DNA from: Armatimonadota bacterium
GTDB lineage: Bacteria > Armatimonadota > UBA10988 > DTZQ01
Direction: 5' to 3'
Assembly (NCBI GenBank): GCA_012961305.1
Contig: DTZQ01000194.1
Coordinates: 1 to 10,703 of the forward strand
Length of the DNA stretch: 10,703 bases
Under the pieces are notes generated by a model. It was given only the letters and a program-made list of their open reading frames with translations, had not been told where the DNA came from and searched no databases. The position numbers and the translations under genes are program-made. Shown piece by piece: positions 1 through 6,590 of this stretch; the first letter of the stretch is position 1, and the number at the start of each line of letters is the position of its first letter.

Positions 1-147
1 ACCCATCACTCCCAAAGAGATAATAAGGCCAAATGAACCTAATGCAATAAATAGTTTTTTTAAATCTTTAGAGCGCGTATATTGAAAAAAGATAATGGCC
101 AGTGTTGCACTTATCCGGTAGGCAGGGGTGCTCAGATACAAGTGCAT
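1..147 (-). CDS. N-terminal part of a membrane protein, cut by the left window edge
   Basis: An open minus-strand frame enters from ATG at 147-145 and stays open to base 1, giving 49 residues that begin MHLYLSTPAYRISATLAIIF. Two hydrophobic stretches (about residues 10-20 and 34-49) flank a basic linker, RSKDLKKL, as in a two-helix membrane hairpin. The frame also stays open upstream of the ATG, into the antisense of the antitoxin gene, so the start is uncertain; only a weak GGG lies before it. The DNA here is clearly more AT-rich than the glycan genes. Short N-terminal hairpins like this occur in sensor kinases and in small membrane proteins, but the piece is too short to assign a family. 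It would be divergent from the antitoxin gene with a gap of about 36 bases. It could also be chance, since low-GC DNA rich in T on one strand reads as hydrophobic residues. Confidence 0.45.
   Translation of the reverse strand, partial: MHLYLSTPAYRISATLAIIFFQYTRSKDLKKLFIALGSFGLIISLGVMG
67..96 (+). promoter_or_regulatory. Possible weak sigma-70 promoter for the antitoxin gene
   Basis: TTTAGA at 67-72 and GATAAT at 91-96 are separated by 18 bases and point toward the plus-strand gene at 184. The -10 matches consensus at 5 of 6 positions and the -35 at 4 of 6. The surrounding DNA is AT-rich, so a chance match is quite possible. It lies inside the divergent minus-strand frame. Confidence 0.25.
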
Positions 148-183
148 CTGCCCGGGATATGAGGCCTGCCGAGCGGAGGAACT

Positions 184-465
184 ATGGGCGAAAATAAGAG
201 TTCTATTTCGCAGGCTAAATCTTATGTGGAAATAGGTGAGTTTTGGAACGCACATGACCTGGCGGATTATTGGGAGCAAACGGGACCAGTCGAGTTTGAA
301 GTAGATATTCAATCAGAAGCAAGGTACTACGCGCTGGACCGCAACTTATCAGCCAAGATGTCGGAGATTGCGCAGCAGCGTGGCATTTCGGTAGAAACAT
401 TGCTTAATCTGTGGGTGCAGGAAAAGTTGCAGGAACAGATGACCCAATTGACCTCAACGCGGTAG
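184..465 (+). CDS. CopG/BrnA-like ribbon-helix-helix antitoxin, apparently without its toxin
   Basis: This 93-residue protein has the layout of the type II CopG-family antitoxins that pair with BrnT-like or DUF4258-like RNase toxins. An N-terminal FWNAHDLADYWEQ segment (about residues 20-32) matches the family's hallmark 'FW..HD..DYW'. A short strand (RYYALDRNL, 47-55) and two helices (residues 56-66 and 69-84, with LLNLWVQEKL) then form the ribbon-helix-helix. The N-terminal part normally wraps the toxin and the RHH binds the operator. GGAGGA six bases before the ATG is a strong ribosome binding site and fixes the start. No toxin gene is visible: plus-strand frames in 1-183 are broken by stops and the downstream side is the convergent GT2 gene. 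Its last 12 bases overlap the 3' end of that gene. It is less GC-rich than its right-hand neighbours and is the only intact plus-strand gene, which suggests a separate origin. Confidence 0.85.
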   Translation: MGENKSSISQAKSYVEIGEFWNAHDLADYWEQTGPVEFEVDIQSEARYYALDRNLSAKMSEIAQQRGISVETLLNLWVQEKLQEQMTQLTSTR

Positions 466-1392
466 GCGAGTGTACTTTGCTGGCAACTGCCAGGCATGGT
501 GCCAGGCCCGGCCTCGGAAGTGAACCTGTTGGGCGTGCTCCGGGCTTTGGGTAACTGCATATCGCCCGGCCGTTAGCAGTAGGTGTACCGTCTCTCGGAA
601 CAGCAGCAGGGCCTGTACTCCTGCCGCCGCCCGTGGGCCGTGATGCTGGCGAAAATAGCGGTAGGCACTGCTGAGGGCTGTTAGGTGCACTTGCTCGCCG
701 GCCTGCCGCCGCGTGCCGCCCCAATCGTGAATTACCTGCGCCCGAGGCAGGTAGTAAATTTTCCATCCGGCCTGCCGCATGCGCAGGCACCAGTCCAAAT
801 CCTCGTAGAACAGAAAGTAGCCCTCATCCAACAGGCCCACGGTTTGGAGCACCTCCCGCCGTACCGCCAAACAGGCGCCGGAGATGACCTCCACTTCGGT
901 CGTTTGCCCGTAGTCCCGCTGCGGGTCGAAATTGAGGTCCGGCGTCCACAGGCGATACAGCCCCGTGACTTCCAGGAAAAACCTTTTCAGCGTGGGATGA
1001 GGCGTGCCGGTGGGCTGCAAACGACCATCGGGGAAGGTCAGACGGGGGCCAACCGCACCGGCCTCTGGGTGGGTGAGGAGGAAGTCCACCAGGGCATCGA
1101 GGCTGCCCGACTGCACGCGGCAGTCGGGGTTGAGCAGTACCGCCACCTGCGTCGGCACTTCCCGCAAGGCTCGGTTGTTCGCGGCGGCAAAGCCCAAGTT
1201 ACGGGAGTTTACCAGCAGGTGCACCTGGGGGAACTCCGCCCGCACGCGGGCCACGGAATCGTCCTGCGAAGCGTTGTCCACTACGACCACCACAAACGGG
1301 TGGCGCGGTGGGGCCGCATAGATGGAGGCCAAACAGTCGCATAGCAACTCAGCACTGTTCCAATTGACGATGATGACGGCTAAATCGTGCAT
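454..1392 (-). CDS. GT2 glycosyltransferase, WbbL/rhamnosyltransferase-like
   Basis: A 312-residue soluble or membrane-associated GT-A fold enzyme that probably transfers a sugar (rhamnose in the best-known relatives) from a nucleotide donor to a growing lipid-linked glycan at the cytoplasmic membrane face. Motifs in order: VVDNAS (37-42, nucleotide binding), RNLGFAAANN (64-73), LLNPDC (86-91, the NPD variant of the metal-binding DXD), SGACLAVRR (171-179) and FYEDLDWCLR (195-204, acceptor/catalytic acidic cluster), then an IHDWGGT loop (221-227). These are typical of the WbbL-type branch. The ATG at 1392 has AAGGG shortly upstream. A 154-base gap with a good promoter separates it from the methyltransferase, so it can be transcribed alone. 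The helical C-terminal ~80 residues are rich in His, Gln and Arg. The donor and acceptor cannot be read from the sequence. Confidence 0.92.
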   Translation of the reverse strand: MHDLAVIIVNWNSAELLCDCLASIYAAPPRHPFVVVVVDNASQDDSVARVRAEFPQVHLLVNSRNLGFAAANNRALREVPTQVAVLLNPDCRVQSGSLDALVDFLLTHPEAGAVGPRLTFPDGRLQPTGTPHPTLKRFFLEVTGLYRLWTPDLNFDPQRDYGQTTEVEVISGACLAVRREVLQTVGLLDEGYFLFYEDLDWCLRMRQAGWKIYYLPRAQVIHDWGGTRRQAGEQVHLTALSSAYRYFRQHHGPRAAAGVQALLLFRETVHLLLTAGRYAVTQSPEHAQQVHFRGRAWHHAWQLPAKYTRLPR

Positions 1393-1473
1393 TAGGCCCT
1401 TACTCCAACTGCCTTGGGTCTATGATAGGGAGTTGAGATTTGCTCATCGTCTAAAGAAGCGTAAAAACCTTCG

Positions 1474-1502
1474 GTAGGGGTAGTTTTGCAAAAGTCCCCT
1501 AC
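1474..1502. repeat. Large imperfect palindrome over a predicted transcription start
   Basis: Arms GTAGGGG (1474-1480) and CCCCTAC (1496-1502) enclose the core palindrome TTTTGCAAAA (1484-1493), with one unpaired T at 1481 and one G:G mismatch. It begins right after the predicted -10 box at 1503-1508, so it would cover the transcription start. It is placed like an operator, or would form a hairpin at the very 5' end of the mRNA. Confidence 0.6.
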
Positions 1503-1532
1503 ATTTTACCCCTTGGATACGGGCTTTGTCAA
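1503..1532 (-). promoter_or_regulatory. Sigma-70-type promoter for the terminal GT2 gene
   Basis: Read on the minus strand, TTGACA (1532-1527) is followed after 18 bases by TAAAAT (1508-1503). The -35 is a perfect match and the -10 matches 5 of 6. Transcription would start near 1496 and leave a leader of about 100 bases before the ATG at 1392. The site lies just downstream of the methyltransferase stop at 1547, so this GT2 gene seems to have its own transcription unit. Confidence 0.6.
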
Positions 1533-1546
1533 GTTCCATCTTGGGT

Positions 1547-2281
1547 TCAGGATTGGGCCTGGGCGCAGGCGACGTAGATGAGGCCAGCGTCGGTCCGGCC
1601 CCAACGCCGGTCAGCCCATCGGGCCAGAGGATAGGCCAGCGGGTAAAGCAGCAAGTACGTCGGGAAGCGCAGGGCGAAACTCAAACGGGTCAATCCGACC
1701 GATACGGCGGAGTTGAGTACGTACTGTCCGGCCTCCCATTGAAATCCAACCTCGCTCAACTTCTGGCGCAAATCCTCGGGAGTGTAGTAGCGCACCACTG
1801 CGTAACGACGGCGGTGGGTCTGGAGGAACTTTGCCCCCAGGCCCGGCCAGGTGAAACTGTCCACGCTGAGCACCACTCTTCCCCCCGGACGCAGGATTCG
1901 TTGCATCTCGGCCAGAGCCACCACATCCGCGGTGAAGTGTTCCAACGCACAGACCGCCACCACTTTGTCAAAGGCGGCTGTTGGAAAGGGCAAGTGCTCG
2001 GCATTGGCAACGGTAAAATGGCTCCTCTGCGAGGCGAAAATGCGCTGCGCGGTGGCCATGGCCCCCCGATGCATATCCAACCCCACGACCCAGCAACCCT
2101 TCCGACTCAGCACCGCCGTATAGTAACCCAGCCCGCAGGCCAGGTCGGCAATGCGCTCGCCCGGCTGTGGTTGGAGGTAGGTCTCAATGGCCTTCCACTC
2201 CAACGCCCGCACAAAATGCCACCGATGCCAATGCCGATGGAAAAAGTCCTTCAGGTCTCGTTGCCAATTGTCCAGAGGCAT
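1547..2281 (-). CDS. SAM-dependent class I methyltransferase (methyltransferase domain 11 type)
   Basis: A 244-residue small-molecule methyltransferase. The Rossmann motif I is IADLACGLGYYT (about 44-55), followed by the acidic end of strand 2, VVGLD (65-69), a motif II region AEHLPFPTAAFDKVVAVCALEH (around 93-114) and motif III LRPGGRVVLSVD. The N-terminus is rich in His and Trp. The C-terminal ~80 residues are hydrophobic and Arg-rich (FALRFPTYLLLYPLAYPLA) and could touch the membrane, which would suit a lipid-linked substrate. I chose ATG at 2281; an in-frame TTG at 2296 would add five residues, and neither has a well-spaced ribosome binding site. About 110 bases separate it from the upstream GT2 gene, with no convincing promoter, so it may still be in the same transcript. 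A role in glycan or lipid methylation is inferred from neighbours only. Confidence 0.88.
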   Translation of the reverse strand: MPLDNWQRDLKDFFHRHWHRWHFVRALEWKAIETYLQPQPGERIADLACGLGYYTAVLSRKGCWVVGLDMHRGAMATAQRIFASQRSHFTVANAEHLPFPTAAFDKVVAVCALEHFTADVVALAEMQRILRPGGRVVLSVDSFTWPGLGAKFLQTHRRRYAVVRYYTPEDLRQKLSEVGFQWEAGQYVLNSAVSVGLTRLSFALRFPTYLLLYPLAYPLARWADRRWGRTDAGLIYVACAQAQS

Positions 2282-2391
2282 AATAAAATACGCCAAACCT
2301 GGTTGACAGAGCCCTCACGGCGGAGGTTGATTAAATTGATGGTGTTGCCCTTTCCTGCATAGATATTGCGGATGCGACAGCCGCAGCGCCC

Positions 2392-3204
2392 TTAACGGCC
2401 TGGCGAGGTTCCCCGCAGTTTCCGTTCCCACAACTTGAGTTGCTCAATCAGGTAGTACTGCGCGTTCAGCAAGCACACCATTAGCCCCCAGATGCCATCG
2501 CGCCAGCCGCCCCGAAGGAAGTACAGGCGAAAGAACCCCACTAAGGGCGAAAGGGCCACTTTCAACCGGGTGCGCCAGGTGAGGTGAACTTGGCTCAAAT
2601 CCGCTCGTTCTGCGTCGCGTTCGGTGTAGTAGTTGACCTTGTGGAGCCAATCTTCCACGGTGGAACAGGTGTAGTGGTCGTAAACCTGGGTTAAGCGTCC
2701 CTTCCGCCGCCCGGTGAAGGTGAAGTCCTCATGTTCCGTGCGCACTGGGTAGCGGGCCGTACCGCGTTTGAACAAAATCGTCCGCCAGTGATAGCCGCTC
2801 TTTACATCGGCCACGACCGCATGGCGAATGCGATGGCCGAAATAGAACACCCGGCTGGGCACAATGTAGGCATCGTTTTCGTCCTCCTCCCGCGCCAGCA
2901 CCTTCTCCTGGATTTCCCGCGCCAGTTCCGAAGTCACTACCTCGTCGCTGTCCAAGCGCATAATCCAGTCGCCCCGGGCCTGTTCTATTCCGTAGTTGAC
3001 GTTGCCGTAGATGTAATCCCGCCGCTGGAAGAAGCGGACGTTGGGGTAACTTTCGCAGATTTCGCGCGTGCGGTCGGTACTGAACATGTCCACCACGATG
3101 ACCTCGTCCGCCCAGGTGAGGGCGTCTAAACAGCGGCGGATGATGGGTTCCACGTTGTAGGTGGGAATAACCACCGAAATAGTTTTGACGCGTTGGGTGC
3201 TCAT
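2392..3204 (-). CDS. GT2 glycosyltransferase, WaaE/KdtX-like (beta-1,4-glucosyltransferase type)
   Basis: A 270-residue GT-A enzyme: ISVVIPTYNVE at the N-terminus, VVDMFSTDRT (37-46) for nucleotide binding, and RLDSDE (83-88) as the DXD metal site. The compact form and the C-terminal segment LRGGWRDGIWGLMVCLLNAQ resemble the WaaE-type lipopolysaccharide core glucosyltransferases, where this amphipathic tail associates with the membrane. In the usual VVDSGSTD motif the Gly-Ser is replaced here by Met-Phe, a mild oddity. I place the start at the ATG at 3204-3202, which overlaps the stop of the preceding methyltransferase as ATGA, a classic translational coupling. The frame extends 53 codons further upstream, but that extension (Pro- and Gly-rich, no domain) lies wholly inside the upstream gene and is almost certainly not translated. 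Confidence 0.9.
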   Translation of the reverse strand: MSTQRVKTISVVIPTYNVEPIIRRCLDALTWADEVIVVDMFSTDRTREICESYPNVRFFQRRDYIYGNVNYGIEQARGDWIMRLDSDEVVTSELAREIQEKVLAREEDENDAYIVPSRVFYFGHRIRHAVVADVKSGYHWRTILFKRGTARYPVRTEHEDFTFTGRRKGRLTQVYDHYTCSTVEDWLHKVNYYTERDAERADLSQVHLTWRTRLKVALSPLVGFFRLYFLRGGWRDGIWGLMVCLLNAQYYLIEQLKLWERKLRGTSPGR

Positions 3205-4007
3205 CGGAGACGACACTCCAAAATGAACTGACAGGCCAGCAGGGTGGGGAACCAAGCGGCCAGTCGGTCGTCCACTGCCCGGAAGAAGTTTTGTCCCCAG
3301 GGCAGCCGCCCCAAGGTGGCGCGGAACGGACGGGATTGGGTCAAATTGGCCGTGGTTTCCCACCGGATTATTTGCAGACCCGCCTGGGTCACCAGTTCAA
3401 GGGCCGTTTCGCGGGTGAAGAAGCGCAAGTGGTCCCGGTCAAACAGGCCGCTCTCCTGATAGCGAAACTGACCCCGCAACAGAGCCCAGCGAATGCTGTA
3501 ATTGGCAAAGTTGGGCAGGGACAACAGCACCCGCCCTGTGGGGCGCAGGTAGGGCCGCACGCTCCGCAGCGTGTGCCAGGGGTCTACCAAATGCTCCAGC
3601 ACATCGGCGAAGAGCACTACCTCGAAGTGATTTTCCGGCAACCCCAGTTCTGCCAGATTATCTGCGTCGGCAACGATGACTCGTTCGCAGAAAGGCCGCG
3701 CGGCTGCTGCCAGTTCAGGGTCTATTTCGATGCCCGTTACCCGACAACCCTGGGCCTTCAAATGCGCCGCAATCCAACCGGCCCCACAGCCCACGTCCAA
3801 GACGATTTGGTTGGCCCCTATTAGTCGCACCAGTTTGGCCCGCGCGCCCCAGGGGTCCAGCGGCGGCAGGGCTGCGTCCCCAGAGGAAACTGCAGGAGTG
3901 TCCGAGGCTTTCCCCGTCATCAGCGGTCCCTTTCCGTGAAGCGCCAAAGACTTTGGACCTCCATCCATTTCTCTAAGTGTCCTGGGCACTTCACCAACAG
4001 GCAACAT
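3201..4007 (-). CDS. SAM-dependent class I methyltransferase (UbiG/MetW-like)
   Basis: A 268-residue methyltransferase. Motif I VLDVGCGAGWIA (69-80), GIEID (92-96), the aspartate pair at ADADN (113-117), FADVLEHL (133-140) and RPTGRVLLSLPNFANY (155-170) are all present; the 'S-PN' segment is typical of MetW-like and glycan-cluster methyltransferases. A C-terminal segment with DRDHLRFFT (about 190-198) is a common substrate-side feature of this group. The ATG at 4007 follows the upstream GT2 stop by one base (TAAcATG), which argues for coupled translation. The first ~45 residues are not conserved-looking, and an internal ATG at 3920 has a better ribosome binding site (AAGGGA), so the mature start could be residue 30. 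Likely targets are a sugar hydroxyl or chain end; the sequence does not settle which. Confidence 0.9.
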   Translation of the reverse strand: MLPVGEVPRTLREMDGGPKSLALHGKGPLMTGKASDTPAVSSGDAALPPLDPWGARAKLVRLIGANQIVLDVGCGAGWIAAHLKAQGCRVTGIEIDPELAAAARPFCERVIVADADNLAELGLPENHFEVVLFADVLEHLVDPWHTLRSVRPYLRPTGRVLLSLPNFANYSIRWALLRGQFRYQESGLFDRDHLRFFTRETALELVTQAGLQIIRWETTANLTQSRPFRATLGRLPWGQNFFRAVDDRLAAWFPTLLACQFILECRLR

Positions 4008-4008
4008 G

Positions 4009-4854
4009 TTATGGTGACCTATTCTGCCGCGTCCGCCAAAAATACTGCCAATCGAGCCAGCAGTGGTACGGCCCCAACAACAGGTCTAAAGGCACCAATC
4101 GGAACCGTCCCTCTTGCCAACTGCGGAGGGCGAAATACCGTGCCCGGCGCCAGTAACGCTCCCATCGCCGCCACAGGGCCGCCACGTTGGTGGGCGGGGA
4201 CAACTCAAAAAAGTACCACCGCCAACAGGCGTGCAGGGCGGAACCGGGCGTGTCCCGGCGGAGGTGCTCCGCTCGGGCTGCCGGGTCGTAAACCAGCCGT
4301 CCCCCCCGCGCCCGCAGCCGGACCCCCAGGTCAACGTCTTCGTAATTCGTTCGGTACTGCTCATCGTACCCACCTACCGCCAACACCGCCTCCCGCCGCA
4401 GGACGGCGTTGGAGCCGAAGAGGAAGGGTGCATCGGACAGCAGTTCGTCCCCGAAATGCTGGGGCAGGTGGAAAGCCCGCCACTCGTCCGCGAGGGCGTC
4501 TGTGAACCGTTCCCGTAGGTTCCCTCCCGCCCCGACCACTTCCTCCGCCGCGAACCACCGCAGCAGCCGCTCCAACCAGTCCGGGGCAGGCACACAGTCG
4601 GCATCCAAGGCGGCAACGAACTCCCCCTGGGCAGCCGCCAGGGCGGTATTGCGGGCCGCAGCCAAACCGCGGTTCTCCCCGTGCCGCAGGAGACGCACCG
4701 GATAACGGGTCGCAATTTCGCCTGTGGTGTCCGTACTCCCGTCGTCCACGACCAGAATCTCATCCGGCGAGCGGGTTTGCCGCAGAACTCCGGCCAGGCA
4801 TTCCTCCAAATACTCGGCCGCGTTGTAGCAGGGAATGTAAAGCGTAACCGACAT
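4009..4854 (-). CDS. GT2 family glycosyltransferase
   Basis: A 281-residue GT-A glycosyltransferase that probably adds a sugar in the cytoplasm to a lipid-linked glycan. Motifs in order: LYIPCYNAAEYLEECL at the N-terminus, VVDDGSTD (35-42), ENRGLAAARNTAL (60-72), ALDADC (82-87, DXD), FLFGSNAVLRREAV (144-157) and NYEDVDLGVRLR (170-181), followed by an Arg/Trp-rich helical tail (WRRWERYWRRARYF) that could bind the inner membrane surface. The ATG at 4854 is preceded by a run of G. It is first in a tight set: its stop is one base before the methyltransferase start, which in turn overlaps the WaaE-like GT2. A 78-base gap with unusual repeats separates it from the ABC ATPase gene upstream. Confidence 0.92.
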   Translation of the reverse strand: MSVTLYIPCYNAAEYLEECLAGVLRQTRSPDEILVVDDGSTDTTGEIATRYPVRLLRHGENRGLAAARNTALAAAQGEFVAALDADCVPAPDWLERLLRWFAAEEVVGAGGNLRERFTDALADEWRAFHLPQHFGDELLSDAPFLFGSNAVLRREAVLAVGGYDEQYRTNYEDVDLGVRLRARGGRLVYDPAARAEHLRRDTPGSALHACWRWYFFELSPPTNVAALWRRWERYWRRARYFALRSWQEGRFRLVPLDLLLGPYHCWLDWQYFWRTRQNRSP

Positions 4855-4904
4855 GGGCCAGCCCCCGGTGGCTTATGGGTTGTAGCGTGGAGACCGTTGA
4901 GCAG

Positions 4905-4923
4905 AACGTCCACAGGTTAATAG
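4905..4923. repeat. Dispersed short motif, copy A (gene boundary)
   Basis: AACGTCCACAGGTTAATAG here matches 6609-6629 at 17 of 19 aligned positions with one 2-base gap. Both copies lie at the 3' side of a minus-strand gene, the ABC ATPase here and the radical SAM gene there. The aligned length is short, but the two copies share the same orientation and position relative to genes, which makes chance less likely. Confidence 0.4.
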
Positions 4924-4949
4924 GTCAATGGGTCAATTGACCCATTGAC
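4915..4949. repeat. Tandem octamers running into a 26-base perfect palindrome
   Basis: Three octamers GGTTAATA, GGTCAATG and GGTCAATT stand head to tail at 4915-4938. The last two also form the left half of a perfect palindrome, 4924-4949, whose right half reads AATTGACCCATTGAC. The stop codon of the ATPase gene (4935-4933) lies inside the palindrome. There is no T-run after it in either direction, so it is not a standard intrinsic terminator. Confidence 0.75.
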
Positions 4950-5724
4950 GATTTCTTAACGAATTGGGGGAGGAGTTCGCCTCCTGCAAACTGGCGGTGT
5001 ACTGGGCCAATACTTCCTCTGGGGGGCCGTCAGCCCGCAGCACGGACTGGTCCAACCACAGCACCCGGTTGGCCACCCGTCGCACCGCCTCCAAATCGTG
5101 GGAAACGAAGAGAATCGTTTTGCCCTGGGCTTGGAACTCCTCAATTTTGGCGTAGCACTTGCGCTGGAACAGTTCATCGCCCACCGCCAGCACCTCATCT
5201 ACCAGCAACACATCGGGGTCCACGTGCACGGCCACGGCAAAGCCCAACCGCATCATCATGCCGGAGGAGTAGCCTTTGACCTGGGTGTCAATGAAAGGTT
5301 CCAGTTCCGCAAAGGCAATGATGTCGTCCAATTTGCGCCGGATTTCCTGCCGCTTCATGCCCAAAATAGTGCCGCTGAGGTAGATGTTCTCCAAGCCGGT
5401 CAGTTCGGGGTGAATCCCCGTTCCCAATTCCAGCAGGGTAGCCACTCGTCCCCGCACCCGGAACCGGCCCCGCGTGGGCCGATAAATTCGACCCAAAACT
5501 GCCAGTAGCGTGCTTTTCCCGGCCCCGTTGCGGCCCACAATGCCCACGGTTTGCCCGGCCGGGACTTGAAAGGTCACATCGCTTAGGGCTGTCAGCGACT
5601 CCACACTTCCCCGCCGAGCCCGCAGGGAAAGCCACTGTAAAACTGCCCCTTTGAAAGTCGTCGCCCGGTGCACTAACCGAAAGGTCTTCCACAGGTGTTC
5701 CACTGCGATGGCCACTTCGTCCAT
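4933..5724 (-). CDS. Polysaccharide ABC exporter, ATP-binding subunit (Wzt/TagH-like, short form)
   Basis: The nucleotide-binding subunit that powers export of a lipid-linked glycan, 263 residues. Walker A GRNGAGKST (64-72), Q-loop region LELGTGIHPELTG (98-110), signature YSSGM (152-156), Walker B DVLLVDE (171-177) and H-loop SHD (208-210) are intact. The GTGxHPELTGxENIYL and LxVGDxxFQxKC blocks are diagnostic of the Wzt/TagH/RfbB group rather than other importers or exporters. After residue ~247 only a short Ser/Asn/Arg tail follows, so the C-terminal glycan-binding domain of O9a-type Wzt is absent. The ATG at 5724 is three bases after the permease stop, and TAGG stands before it. The last codons lie in a perfect palindrome that may have altered the original C-terminus. 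Confidence 0.95.
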   Translation of the reverse strand: MDEVAIAVEHLWKTFRLVHRATTFKGAVLQWLSLRARRGSVESLTALSDVTFQVPAGQTVGIVGRNGAGKSTLLAVLGRIYRPTRGRFRVRGRVATLLELGTGIHPELTGLENIYLSGTILGMKRQEIRRKLDDIIAFAELEPFIDTQVKGYSSGMMMRLGFAVAVHVDPDVLLVDEVLAVGDELFQRKCYAKIEEFQAQGKTILFVSHDLEAVRRVANRVLWLDQSVLRADGPPEEVLAQYTASLQEANSSPNSLRNRQWVN

Positions 5725-5727
5725 AGC

Positions 5728-6558
5728 CTACAAACGCTCCACCAGTTCCCATTTGTAGCGGTTGAAAACCAAGTATCCACCCACCGCCACGGCCAGACTC
5801 ACCCCCAACGCAGCCAGTAAATAGCCGCCGGGAAAGGGCAGGGCCTCCATGTTGGGAATGCGAATCGGCGGCAGGAGCAACTTCTGATAGGCCACTAACA
5901 CTGCCGCAATCGGATTCAGCATGTACCACTGGTAGAGATGCTCTGGCACCTTCTCCACCGGGTACAGGATGGGCATGAAGTAAAACATCAACAGCAAAAC
6001 GACGCTGACCATGTACTTGATGTCCTCGTACAGAACGTTCAAGCAAGCCACGATAAGCCCCAGGCCCAAAATGAGCAGCAACTCCGTGAACACGATGACC
6101 GGCAGTAGCAGGCAGACCCGCAGCACGTCAACTTGCTGGGGGAAGATGCGGTGGTACATCAGGTAGAGGAAAGTCACCACCAGGGCGATGCCGAAATGGA
6201 TGAGGTTGGCCAGCACCGAGGCCAGGGGAAGGATTTCCCGGGGGAAGTACACTTTGGTCACCACCCCCGCGTCGTAAATCAGCGAGGAGCAGGCGTCCAA
6301 AATGGCCACGCTGAAGAACGTCCAGGCGAACAGCACGGGGAAGAGATAAGCCGAGTAGTTGGGAATGCCGTGGCGCATCATCACCTTCAGCACGTAGGCT
6401 AAAATGGCAATTTGTGCCAAGGGCGTAATCAGCGACCAGGCAAACCCAAACAGGGAGTTCTTGTAGCGCAGGCGCAAGTTCCGGCGCGTGAGTTGCAGCA
6501 GCAGTTCGCGATAGCGCCAAACTTCCTTCAGTTCATCCCACAGGTTCATGGGCCTCAT
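5728..6558 (-). CDS. Polysaccharide ABC exporter, permease subunit (Wzm-like, ABC-2 type)
   Basis: The membrane subunit of the exporter, about 276 residues. An amphipathic N-terminus (LWDELKEVWRYRELLLQLTRRNLRLRYKNS) precedes a first hydrophobic helix (FGFAWSLITPLAQIAILAYVL), and about six membrane segments can be counted, ending in AALGVSLAVAVGGYLVF and a short basic cytoplasmic tail. The LYRYKNSxLGxxWxxxxP-like segment and the 'FYFMPILYPVEKVPEHLYQWYMLNPIAAVLVAYQ' region (conserved in Wzm, KpsM and TagG) identify the family. I chose ATG at 6558; a TTG at 6567 and an ATG at 6549 are also possible, and none has a clear ribosome binding site. It pairs with the ATPase gene three bases downstream and follows the radical SAM gene by about 30 bases, so the three are probably cotranscribed. 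Confidence 0.94.
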   Translation of the reverse strand: MRPMNLWDELKEVWRYRELLLQLTRRNLRLRYKNSLFGFAWSLITPLAQIAILAYVLKVMMRHGIPNYSAYLFPVLFAWTFFSVAILDACSSLIYDAGVVTKVYFPREILPLASVLANLIHFGIALVVTFLYLMYHRIFPQQVDVLRVCLLLPVIVFTELLLILGLGLIVACLNVLYEDIKYMVSVVLLLMFYFMPILYPVEKVPEHLYQWYMLNPIAAVLVAYQKLLLPPIRIPNMEALPFPGGYLLAALGVSLAVAVGGYLVFNRYKWELVERL

Positions 6559-6590
6559 GGAACGCAAAGAGGTGTTGAGGTAGGGGCGTT

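Noticed and set aside
685..1344. Plus-strand frame of 219 codons opposite the WbbL-like GT2
   Set aside because: Shadow of the GT2 gene; no recognizable motif.
1526..2362. Long plus-strand frame of 278 codons opposite the methyltransferase
   Set aside because: It is antisense to a gene with clear SAM-binding motifs; its product is low in complexity, without domains, as expected for shadow frames in GC-rich DNA.
3205..3363. 53-residue N-terminal extension of the WaaE-like GT2
   Set aside because: It lies entirely within the upstream methyltransferase gene, is Pro/Gly-rich without any motif, and the ATG at 3204 is placed in a classic ATGA overlap right before ISVVIPTYN.
4924..4949. Palindrome as an intrinsic terminator
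   Set aside because: No T-run follows on either strand and the stem is not GC-rich.
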